The translations under genes and the position numbers were made by a program. From CAVVDY01 sp963819645 (GTDB lineage: Bacteria > Acidobacteriota > Terriglobia > Terriglobales > Acidobacteriaceae): DNA of 64,000 bases. The stretch spans positions 248,001-312,000 of the forward strand of contig CAWFWZ010000016.1 in assembly GCA_963819645.1 (NCBI GenBank), given 5' to 3'. The notes below the pieces were generated by a model, which saw only the letters and a program-made list of their open reading frames with translations, was not told the DNA's origin and made no database searches. Positions 57,680 through 64,000 of the stretch are shown here, in pieces. Every line of letters starts with the position of its first letter. Positions within the stretch are counted from its first letter, which is position 1.

Positions 57680-57763
57680 ATGATTCACCCAAACGGCAAC
57701 CTCGAGAACACTGCCTCTCATGGCGGTTCGGGGTACGGCGTCGTGTGGATGATCACGCCGTAG
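57680..57763 (+). pseudogene. remnant end of a second GloVer-repeat gene
   Basis: A 27-residue frame reads MIHPNGNLENTASHGGSGYG and VVWMITP before TAG. It matches the end of the intact gene (IDTDGTLYGTAYQGGSNNYG, VVWMVKP), but with ENTAS where LYGTA is expected. Only the last repeat survives, 34 bases after the full gene. Probably the trace of an internal duplication followed by loss. Confidence 0.65.
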
Positions 57764-57827
57764 CGAGGTTCCCGGTACATGCCTATCAGGTGCTTGGTGC
57801 ACGAAAATAAGGGACGGAGAGCAACAC

Positions 57828-58085
57828 GTGAAAAGCGCCATCACCATTCGCGTTGATTCTGACCTCCTGCGCAAGGTCAAGCTCATTGGGGCGCAGGAAG
57901 GAATCACGGTGGACGCTCTAATTGAGCGCGAGGTGAATGCGCTGGTGAAGAGGCTTACCGCATCGCTCATGAACAAGCCCTTGTGGTACGACGAAGCTCG
58001 CCATCATGCGCTCACATTGCTAAGAGAAGGCTGGAACCTCGGCTGGAAACGCCCTTCCTCGCGCGACGAACTGCACGAGCGGTAG
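57828..58085 (+). CDS. VapB-like ribbon-helix-helix antitoxin without toxin
   Basis: 85 residues. GTG 57828 with GGAG 8 bases upstream. N-terminus SAITIRVDSDLLRKVKLIGA is the ribbon and first helix; the C-terminus NLGWKRPSSRDELHER matches the toxin-binding tail of VapB proteins whose VapC partner usually overlaps the last codons. Here the following DNA is a repeat and codes for no PIN domain. Either a solitary antitoxin or the remains of a lost pair. Confidence 0.75.
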   Translation: MKSAITIRVDSDLLRKVKLIGAQEGITVDALIEREVNALVKRLTASLMNKPLWYDEARHHALTLLREGWNLGWKRPSSRDELHER

Positions 58086-58107
58086 AGCGAAACTCGGGCG
58101 CGCGCAG

Positions 58108-58172
58108 GAACTGAAGCCCAAGATAATTGTTCGCCGACTCCGGCACGGTTGAAAGCCGTGCCGTGATACAAG
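58108..58172. repeat. half family A element
   Basis: CTGAAGCCCAAG, then CGGCACGGTTGAAAGCCGTG, then CCGTGATACAAG. Matches the right half of the complete copy at 40310-40458. Between the antitoxin and HU genes. Confidence 0.75.
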
Positions 58173-58237
58173 ACGATTTATCGAGAGCTCCTGGATGTTC
58201 TAATGCCGGGAGAGCAAAGAACTTTCAAAGTGACCAC

Positions 58238-58573
58238 TTACCCCTGCGGCGCGCCCTCAGGCGCCGGGGCGGCCTGCGCCTGTACTGGCTGTTCGTGGAA
58301 GGTGTTGACCAGGTCTTTCAGTTCCTTGCTGGGCTTGAAGTAGGGGATCTTTTTGGCGGGAACTTCGACCCTATCGCCGGTCTTGGGATTGCGTCCCACG
58401 CGAGGCTTGCGCTGGCGGGTGCGGAAGCTGCCAAAACCGCGTATCTCAATCTTGTCGCCGGCGCGTAGCGAGCGCACTACGCTCTCAAAAATGGTTTCGA
58501 CGATGACCTCGCTGTCCCTACGGGTGAGCTCTGCCAGCCGCGATACTTCATCGATCAAATCTGCTTTGGTCAT
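58238..58573 (-). CDS. HU/IHF-family DNA-binding protein
   Basis: 111 residues from ATG 58573 with AAGGGG upstream. Histone-like fold: MTKADLIDEVSRLAELTRRD, IFESVVRSLRAGDKIEIRGF, then the DNA-binding arm FRTRQRKPRVGRNPKTGDRV and VPAKKIPYFKPSKELKD. The arm motif GRNPKTGD is typical of the IHF-beta branch. A short Ala/Pro/Gln-rich tail follows. Bends DNA; nucleoid structure and recombination. Confidence 0.92.
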   Translation of the reverse strand: MTKADLIDEVSRLAELTRRDSEVIVETIFESVVRSLRAGDKIEIRGFGSFRTRQRKPRVGRNPKTGDRVEVPAKKIPYFKPSKELKDLVNTFHEQPVQAQAAPAPEGAPQG

Positions 58574-58893
58574 CTGTTCGCCCCTTCCGCTGCGCCCCGA
58601 TATGGCTGTAAGGCGGCTTCGAGGGGATACTCTCAAATTCCTGCGCGCTTTGCAAGTATAAGTTTTGGAAGGAATTAGGGGGAGTGAGGAGTGGCGCCAT
58701 CGACGTTGCGCGGTCGCTGTTCGGGTGTTCGCCGTTCGCTATTCCCTCTTCGCTATTCGCCGGAACACGGGAGAAGTTACTCGGCAGGCGTGGCACCTCC
58801 GGATTTCCGGTAATTACATTGGAAGTTCTAAGGCTTAGCAGGAAAGGCCCAAGTAGCGACTCTGGCGAAAAGCGAATGGCGAAGAGCGATCAG
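58574..58893. repeat. repeat-rich gap (family C variants)
   Basis: CGGTCGCTGTTCGGGTGTTC, GCCGTTCGCTATTCC and CTCTTCGCTATTCGCC at 58717-58765 face their inverses GAAAAGCGAATGGCGAAGAG at 58866-58888. No gene seen. Confidence 0.6.
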
Positions 58894-59931
58894 TTACTCG
58901 TTGCCCGCTGCTACTTGCTTCTTGATATCCTCCACCCGATCGGCCATGGCAAACTTCAGCTCGTCGATGCCTTCTCCGGTTACGGCCGAGATGGCGTAGA
59001 AGCCAAGCTTCTTGCGCTTGGCGTAGCGCTTCAGCTTGGCCAGCTTGTCGGGGTTTGCGACATCGAGCTTGGTTGCGACGATGATGGTCGGCTTCGTGTC
59101 GAGCCCTTCGCCAAAGTTCGCCAGCTCGCGGGTGATGACCTCAAAGTCCTCGCACCGGATCAGGACGTCCGCTGGAATCGGACACGTCGACCAGGTGCGC
59201 CAGCAGGCGAGTACGTTCGATGTGGCGCAGGAACTGCGTTCCCAGACCGGCGCCGTCGCTGGCTCCTTCGATGAGGCCGGGGATATCGGCGACGACAAAG
59301 CTGCGCTCGTCGGGCGTGTCGCCCACAACGACGACTCCGAGATTCGGCTGCAAGCGTGGTGAAGGGATAGTCGGCAATCTTGGGCCGGGCCGCCGAGATG
59401 CGCGAGATCAGCGTGCTCTTGCCGGCGTTGGGATATCCGACGAGGCCGACGTCGGCCAGCAGCTTCAGCTCCAGCCGCAGAGCGCGTTCTTCGCCGGGAA
59501 AGCCCTGCTCGTGTTCGCGTGGCGCCTGATGAACCGAGGTCGCAAACCGCGCGTTGCCTCGTCCGCCGCGGCCGCCCTTCGCGATGACGACACGATCGTC
59601 GGGATGCGAGAAGTCGTGCACCAGTCTCGCCGGTGAGCTCGTCGTAAACGATGGTTCCGACCGGCACGCTCAGCACGACGTCGTCGCCTTCGCGTCCAGT
59701 CTTGTTGGAGCCTTCGCCGTGGCGTCCGCGCTCGGCCTTGTATTCAGGATTGAAGCGGAAGTGCACCAGCGTGTTGTGGCGCTCGCTGGACTCCATGATG
59801 ACGTCGCCGCCGCGGCCACCATCGCCGCCGGAGGGACCTCCGCGCGGAACAAACTTCTCGCGGCGGAAGGCCATGCAGCCGTTGCCGCCGTCGCCGGCCT
59901 TGACTCGAATTTTGGCTTCATCAACGAACAT
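58894..59931 (-). CDS. obgE: GTPase ObgE (three frame changes)
   Basis: Essential ribosome-assembly GTPase; cytoplasmic. The Obg domain is in frame at first (FVDEAKIRVKAGDGGNGCMA, GGPSGGDGGRGGDVIM). After about 59625 the frame changes: FSHPDDRVVIAKGGRGGRGN and the G1 motif VGLVGYPNAGKSTLISRIS. It changes again near 59370: LGVVVVGDTPDERSFVVADI-PGLIEGASDG (G3 region). It returns near 59180: FEVITRELANFGEGL with the G4-like VATKLD and FYAISAVTGEGIDEL. Repaired length about 345 residues. The uncorrected frame stays open over 345 codons, so an automatic caller would give a wrong middle. Loss of this gene should be lethal, so sequence error is the best reading. Confidence 0.88.
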   Translation of the reverse strand: MFVDEAKIRVKAGDGGNGCMAFRREKFVPRGGPSGGDGGRGGDVIMESSERHNTLVHFRFNPEYKAERGRHGEGSNKTGREGDDVVLSVPVGTIVYDELTGETGARLLASRRSCRHREGRPRRTRQRAVCDLGSSGATRTRAGLSRRRTRSAAGAEAAGRRRPRRISQRRQEHADLAHLGGPAQDCRLSLHHACSRISESSLWATRPTSAALSSPISPASSKEPATAPVWERSSCATSNVLACWRTWSTCPIPADVLIRCEDFEVITRELANFGEGLDTKPTIIVATKLDVANPDKLAKLKRYAKRKKLGFYAISAVTGEGIDELKFAMADRVEDIKKQVAAGNE

Positions 59932-59940
59932 GGGGAAAGA

Positions 59941-60193
59941 AGCTGTCAGCTATCAGCCTTCAGCTGTCAGCTTGGGTTTCGGGTATCAGGTGTCAGCCCC
60001 TTCAGGTACGACACGAGAACAGATCCCTCGGGAGCTAAAGCTCCCTCGGGATGACAATTCAGAAAGCCGCTACGGCACGGCTGAAGCCGTGCCCTGATAC
60101 AAAGCCTTTCTGAAGAGCTACTTCCGAATTCCTGACACCTGATACCTGAAACCCTATCTTCACTGACGGCTGACGGCTGATAGCTGACAGCTA
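59941..60193. repeat. composite of families C, B and A
   Basis: From left: C units (AGCTGTCAGCTATCAGCC, TTCAGCTGTCAGC, GTATCAGGTGTCAG) at 59941-59997; an inverted B unit (ACAGATCCCTCGGGAGC-TAAAGCTCCCTCGGGATGAC) at 60019-60057; half an A unit (ACGGCACGGCTGAAGCCGTG, CCCTGATACAAA) at 60072-60103; C units in inverse (CCTGACACCTGATACCTGAA, CTGACGGCTGACGGCTGATA) at 60130-60193. The MccB-type stop codon lies in the last bases. Confidence 0.8.
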
Positions 60194-61876
60194 CGTCTGC
60201 AACACCCCTACACTAAACCGCGGCAGCTCGGGATTCAGCGATGCCGCTTCCAGCGCGGTGATGATCGCGTCGCGCGTCTCGCCGGGATCGATAATCTGGT
60301 CGATCCACAGACGTGCCGCACCGTAGCGCGGATCCATCTGCTCATCGTAGGTGGCTTTCACTTCATCGAAGAGCTGCTTCTTGTCTTCTTCGCTCAGCTT
60401 CTTGCCGCCGCGCTCCAGTTGCTTGATCTTGATTTCGACCAGGGTGTTGGCGGCCGCCGCTCCACCCATCACCGCGTACTTTGCCGTCGGCCACGCAAAC
60501 ATGAAGCGCGGATCGTAGGCCTTGCCGCACATTGCGTAGTGCCCTGCTCCGAACGAGCCGCCGACGATCACAGCGATCTTCGGCACGACTGAATTCGATA
60601 CGGCGTTCACCATCTTGGCGCCGGCGCGAATGATGCCGCTCCACTCGGCGTCGCGGCCCACCATGAATCCGTTGACATCGTGCAGGAAGAGCAGCGGCAC
60701 GATGTTCTGATTGCAGTCCATGATGAAGCGCGCCGCCTTCTCCGCCGACTCGGTATAGATGACGCCGCCGAACTCAACGCGCTTGTTGCCGGAGTGGTCG
60801 GTCTGGTGCACGTGCGTCTTCTGGTTGGCGACGATGCCGACGGCGAAGCCACCAATGCGGGCAAAGCCGCAGATCACCGTCTCGCCGTACTCCGGGCGGT
60901 ACTCGTCGAAGTGGCTGTCGTCGACGATCCGCGCGATGATCTCCTTCATGTCATATTGCTTTGCGCCGTCGGCGTCGAAGATGCCGTAAATCTCGCCGGC
61001 ATCGAAGCGCGGCGGTCGGGCTTCCTTGCGATCGAAGATGCCAAGCTGGCGATTGCCCATCTTGTCGACCAGCGAGCGGATGCGGGCGATACACGACTCG
61101 TCATCGGGCTCGCGATAGTCGACGGTGCCGCTGATCTGGGCGTGCATCTTGGCGCCGCCCAGCTCTTCGGCGGTGTACTTGGCTCCGATGGCAGCCTGCA
61201 CCAGCGCGGGCCCGGCGAGAAACAGGCCGCTGCCTTCGGTCATCAGCACGTGATCGCACATCACGGGAAGATAGCCGCCGCCGGCAACGCACATGCCCAT
61301 GATGGCCGCGATCTGCGGAATACCCATGGCCGACATCACTGCGTTGTTGCGAAACACGCGGCCGAAGTCGTCGGTGTCGGGAAAGACGTCTTCCTGCAAG
61401 GGCAGAAAAACGCCGGCAGAATCGACCAGGTAGATCGTGGGGATGTGATTGTCGATAGCGATGTTCTGGGCGCGAATGACCTTCTTCGCCGTCATCGGGA
61501 AGAACGCGCCGGCCTTCACCGTCGCATCGTTCACGATGAGCATCACGATGCGTCCGTGAACACGGGCGAGTCCGGTAACCACGCCTGCCGACGGAGCGCC
61601 TCCCCACTCTTCGTACATTCCCCAGGCGACGTAGGTGCCGAGTTCGAAGAACTCTGTTCCGGGATCGATGAGCAGCGCAATGCGCTCGCGCGCGGTGAGG
61701 CGTCCCTTCTTGTGCTGCGACTCGATGGCCTTTTCGCCGCCGCCTTCGTGAATGATCTCTTCTTCGTTGCGCAGGCGCGTGACCAGCTCGGCCATGGCAT
61801 GAAGGTTGTGTTCGAAACGCGGCGAGCCGGTTTTAACTTTGCTCTCGAAGGTGGGCTGGGACACTTTGTCGCTCAT
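60191..61876 (-). CDS. acyl-CoA carboxylase carboxyltransferase, methylcrotonyl-CoA type
   Basis: 561-residue biotin-dependent carboxyltransferase. Features fit the MCC/geranyl-CoA branch: EGGGEKAIESQHKKGRLTAR, GIVMLIVNDATVKAGAFFPM-like (GRIVMLIVNDATVKAGAFF), VDSAGVFLPLQEDVFPD, and GGSFGAGHYAMCGKAYDPRF then FAWPTAKYAVMGG. Such enzymes take part in leucine or branched-chain breakdown. No biotin carboxylase is nearby. Its stop codon lies in repeat DNA. ATG 61876. Confidence 0.88.
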   Translation of the reverse strand: MSDKVSQPTFESKVKTGSPRFEHNLHAMAELVTRLRNEEEIIHEGGGEKAIESQHKKGRLTARERIALLIDPGTEFFELGTYVAWGMYEEWGGAPSAGVVTGLARVHGRIVMLIVNDATVKAGAFFPMTAKKVIRAQNIAIDNHIPTIYLVDSAGVFLPLQEDVFPDTDDFGRVFRNNAVMSAMGIPQIAAIMGMCVAGGGYLPVMCDHVLMTEGSGLFLAGPALVQAAIGAKYTAEELGGAKMHAQISGTVDYREPDDESCIARIRSLVDKMGNRQLGIFDRKEARPPRFDAGEIYGIFDADGAKQYDMKEIIARIVDDSHFDEYRPEYGETVICGFARIGGFAVGIVANQKTHVHQTDHSGNKRVEFGGVIYTESAEKAARFIMDCNQNIVPLLFLHDVNGFMVGRDAEWSGIIRAGAKMVNAVSNSVVPKIAVIVGGSFGAGHYAMCGKAYDPRFMFAWPTAKYAVMGGAAAANTLVEIKIKQLERGGKKLSEEDKKQLFDEVKATYDEQMDPRYGAARLWIDQIIDPGETRDAIITALEAASLNPELPRFSVGVLQT

Positions 61877-62260
61877 GAACGGTTCCGGTACGAAGGAAGG
61901 TCAACGATAACGGAGGGGCGGGATGCGGCGCAAACGGCTAAGACGATTTCACCACGGAGGCACGGAGGACACGGAGAAAAGTCGGAGCGGACACGTCTCG
62001 GAACAAGGAGGTACCTAGTCAAGTACTTCCAGAAACTCTGGCTCTACCCAGATCGTCTCTCCGGCACGGTTGGTTACCGATTCCACGACGAGTTCCGCCA
62101 TTCCAAGATCGTTTAGGCCAGCAACAAGAAATTCATGTCGCACACACTTTGCAAAAACCGCGTTGGTCGGAAGGCCCGGTGTACTCGGGAGATCTCCAGG
62201 TACGCCGACCGGCCTGACTCGAGGTGCCTATGGCTTCATAGCGGTGCGTTCGTGATTCAA
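61877..62260. other. gap with one repeat and a possible small frame
   Basis: Holds a family E unit, TTTCACCACGGAGGCACGG-AGGACACGGAGAA (about 61948-61979), the same sequence that brackets the repeat at 15206-15517. A weak small reading frame is listed at 62015-62143. Nothing else seen. Confidence 0.5.
62015..62143 (-). CDS. possible 42-residue protein
   Basis: Frame from GTG 62143 to TAG at 62015: RHEFLVAGLNDLGMAELVVE, then SVTNRAGETIWVEPEFLEVL. The amino acid make-up looks protein-like, and the open frame continues about 30 codons upstream without a start. No ribosome site. May be the end of a decayed gene. Low confidence. Confidence 0.25.
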   Translation of the reverse strand: MRHEFLVAGLNDLGMAELVVESVTNRAGETIWVEPEFLEVLD

Positions 62261-62671
62261 CTATTTCGCCCAGTTCTCCCAACGGAGATCGCTGATCCTT
62301 GGAAAGTGGCTTATGTCGGCAGTCACTAGCGTGAAATTGTGCCGCAAACATTGTGCTGCAATCAAAGGATCGAAAGCGCCAATCAGTCTACCTTGCGCTT
62401 TCAGAACCGCCCTGATCTCACCCGCAATCCTTGCGTCTTCATTATCGAAATCAACCGTTTCCAGATTGCCGGCGAGAAAGCGGAGCAACTTGCTTGCATT
62501 TCGTGGTATGTCCGAGCTCTTATACACGCCGTACCAGAGTTCGTGAAGAACGATCGACGAGACCAGCAGGCTCTGATGTCGGCTCGCGGCTTCCATGGCC
62601 CGTGCGCGAACCACCGGAGGCCGATCACGCAACATCGCAATGCAGGTACTCGTGTCAAGCAGATAACTCAT
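62261..62671 (-). CDS. vapC: VapC-type PIN-domain toxin
   Basis: 136-residue RNase toxin. Catalytic acids: Asp6 (YLLDTSTC), Glu44 (VLHELWYG), Asp101 (GAFDPLIAAQ) and Asp119 (TADISHF). The pattern is intact, so the toxin should be active; members cut tRNA or rRNA. ATG overlaps the vapB stop by 4 bases, so the pair is translationally coupled. Confidence 0.92.
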   Translation of the reverse strand: MSYLLDTSTCIAMLRDRPPVVRARAMEAASRHQSLLVSSIVLHELWYGVYKSSDIPRNASKLLRFLAGNLETVDFDNEDARIAGEIRAVLKAQGRLIGAFDPLIAAQCLRHNFTLVTADISHFPRISDLRWENWAK

Positions 62672-62913
62672 TCAAAAATCTTTCGCTCAGGGGCTTTCGG
62701 TTGCTTCCGCCAGCCAGGGGCATAGGCGTCATCGGTTAAGGGAATTTCGTCGATGGCATCGAACCACTCCTGCATCGAACCGTAGACCGGCTGCAGCAAA
62801 ACTCCCTCGGGCACGCGGCGGACCCGAACCTTGTCTCCCTTGAAGCGAAACTCCTGCGGAAGTCGCACGGCCTGGCTATTGCCATTGCGAAACAATTTGG
62901 CATAGGTGCTCAT
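62668..62913 (-). CDS. vapB: VapB-type antitoxin (SpoVT/AbrB fold)
   Basis: 81 residues. N-terminal swapped-hairpin DNA-binding domain, AKLFRNGNSQAVRLPQEFRF and DKVRVRRVPEGVLLQP; C-terminal toxin-binding tail (EWFDAIDEIPLTDDAYAPGW). Represses its own operon with VapC. Only 9 bases separate its ATG from the palindrome at 62922-62940. Confidence 0.9.
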   Translation of the reverse strand: MSTYAKLFRNGNSQAVRLPQEFRFKGDKVRVRRVPEGVLLQPVYGSMQEWFDAIDEIPLTDDAYAPGWRKQPKAPERKIFE

Positions 62914-62921
62914 ATCGCAAG

Positions 62922-62940
62922 TATATATTCACAATATATA
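62922..62940 (-). promoter_or_regulatory. vapBC operator palindrome
   Basis: Perfect inverted repeat TATATATT-cac-AATATATA just upstream of vapB, in DNA that is otherwise GC-rich. Place and symmetry fit a VapB-VapC autoregulatory site that also covers the -10 region (inference). Confidence 0.7.
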
Positions 62941-63366
62941 TCGTCAAGGTGAAACCGCATGGCCCTTGGGCGTGAAGGTTGTTGGGGCTTTGCAGCTCAT
63001 GAAGGTTCCGGAATGAAGACAAGGTTCAACGAAAGGCGCTTGGGGTCGCGAGACAACCAGGTGGGAACTGAGTGCGGGGGCTGAAGCCCAAGTCGCTTCT
63101 TGTGCAATTGCGGCACGTCTGAAGACGTGCCCTGATACAAAGCAAATTCCCCGAGTCATTGCTCCCAGCCAATTATGAGAGTTCTGGGCTCCCTCTCCTG
63201 AGTTTCGATTGTGTGAATCCGGGCTCGCCATTAACTGCTCAAATCGGGGGGTATATTGCTGGATTCCGCAGCTCCGGCGGGTTCGGTTCCCGCGTTCCTG
63301 GACTGGTAAAATAGACTCTATAGTGGGGATGGCCTTAGTTCGCCTGGCGCATCCTACAGGGAGTAC
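62941..63366. repeat. gap with half family A element
   Basis: At 63075-63142: GGGGGCTGAAGCCCAAG, GCGGCACGTCTGAAGACGTG and CCCTGATACAAAG, the right half of a family A element. The rest shows no gene. Part of it must hold the ispH promoter. Confidence 0.7.
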
Positions 63367-64000
63367 ATGGTTCAAAGCGAAGCAAAGACTTTACTTTTGC
63401 TGAAGCCGCGAGGCTTCTGCGCCGGCGTGGTGCGCGCCATCGACATTGTACGTATCGCCTTGGAGACCTTCGGCGCGCCGATCTACGTGCGCAAGGAGAT
63501 CGTTCACAACCGCTACGTGGTGGACGAGCTCTCCGCCAAGGGCGCGATTTTTGTCGACAGCGTCGAAGAAGTGCCGGCCGGCGAACGTGTTATCTACAGC
63601 GCACACGGCGTAGCTCCTGAGGTTCGCGATTCCAGCAAGCTGCGCGAGCTGCGCGTCATCGACGCGACCTGCCCGCTGGTGACGAAGGTCCACGTGGAAG
63701 CGGTGAAGTTTGCGCGCGAAGGTTATTCGCTGATCCTGATCGGCCATCGCGATCACGATGAGGTCATCGGCACGCTGGGCGAAGCTCCGCTGGTCACGCA
63801 GGTCGTGGACTTGCCCGAGGAGGTCGACAACCTGGACGTTCCCGATCCCGAGCGAGTCGCCTATCTGACGCAGACCACGCTGAGCCTGGACGAGACCACG
63901 CATGTCATCGAAGCCTTGCGCCGGAAGTTTCCCAAGATCAAGGGACCGCACGCGCAGGACATTTGCTACGCGACGGAGAACCGGCAGACTGCGGTGAAGG
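63367..64000 (+). CDS. ispH: 4-hydroxy-3-methylbut-2-enyl diphosphate reductase (partial, runs off right edge)
   Basis: Last MEP-pathway enzyme, giving IPP and DMAPP; [4Fe-4S]; cytoplasmic. ATG 63367 with AGGGAG. Cluster Cys in KPRGFCAGVVRAIDIV and VIDATCPLVTKVH; substrate-binding His in VRKEIVHNRYVVD and VIYSAHGVAPEV; QTTLSLDET near the edge. About 211 residues are in the window, some two thirds of the protein; the third cluster Cys lies outside or at DICYATENRQTAV. Confidence 0.95.
   Translation, partial: MVQSEAKTLLLLKPRGFCAGVVRAIDIVRIALETFGAPIYVRKEIVHNRYVVDELSAKGAIFVDSVEEVPAGERVIYSAHGVAPEVRDSSKLRELRVIDATCPLVTKVHVEAVKFAREGYSLILIGHRDHDEVIGTLGEAPLVTQVVDLPEEVDNLDVPDPERVAYLTQTTLSLDETTHVIEALRRKFPKIKGPHAQDICYATENRQTAVK

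Noticed and set aside
60680..62116. 478-codon open frame on the plus strand
   Set aside because: Exact antisense of the methylcrotonyl-type carboxyltransferase, which has clear family motifs; high GC keeps the opposite frame open.
63260..63310. tRNA T-loop-like GGGTTCGGTTCCCGC
   Set aside because: No matching D-arm or anticodon arm upstream.

Overview
The window looks like a piece of an Acidobacteriota chromosome (Terriglobia, Koribacter-like). This is inferred from gene content: a duplicated orphan ABC-type permease (ADOP family), a DUF5818-type secreted protein, a GloVer-repeat protein, the hopanoid radical SAM enzyme HpnJ, many small secreted proteins, and intergenic DNA full of palindromic repeats. 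GC is high and genes lie on both strands. No rRNA, tRNA, CRISPR array, prophage or complete insertion sequence was seen.

Layout. 1-10 kb: a BON-domain lipoprotein running off the left edge, a NarL-type regulator, then a leftward set of efflux genes (HlyD-like adaptor, TPR protein, TolC-like channel) followed by hpnJ. 9-16 kb: a YihY/BrkB membrane protein, queF, the ADOP permease, an acyl-CoA carboxyltransferase and thiL. 16-31 kb: an EAL-HDOD protein, an M23 peptidase, a ferritin-like protein, a HAD phosphatase, a Uma2 nuclease, a soluble MgtE-like protein, an amidohydrolase, ppa, a histidine-phosphatase-like lipoprotein and a second HAD phosphatase. 31-41 kb: alr, a three-gene envelope operon, response regulators, a lone hydantoinase B, an XRE-cupin regulator and a P1 aminopeptidase behind a tandem-repeat array. 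40-47 kb: an arsenic operon (arsR-arsM-arsC-acr3), a CHASE3 histidine kinase and msrPQ. 47-58 kb: DUF5818 protein, Bax-inhibitor-1 protein, queG, ispG, an M48 protease, a Gln/Asn-rich peptide, a TPM - nucleotidyltransferase - LemA cluster and a GloVer protein. 58-64 kb: HU, obgE, a methylcrotonyl-CoA-type carboxyltransferase, vapBC and the start of ispH.

Links between genes: queF and queG both serve queuosine synthesis; ispG and ispH are the last two MEP-pathway enzymes and feed the isoprenoid route that hopanoid modification by HpnJ depends on; the ars genes form a complete uptake-free detoxification set; MsrP and MsrQ repair oxidised periplasmic methionines.

Two things dominate the window beyond its genes. 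First, about eleven conserved genes (tolC-like, hlyD-like, yihY, queF, the permease, thiL, M23, the amidohydrolase, acr3, queG, obgE) carry single-base frame changes, including housekeeping genes and several in short G or C runs; this points to consensus sequence errors rather than mass gene decay. Second, at least five families of short palindromic repeats fill nearly every long gap, often nested inside each other as inverted brackets. I found no single gene cluster that I can defend as a new defence or biosynthetic system; the nested repeats and the TPM-nucleotidyltransferase-LemA cluster are the least explained parts.
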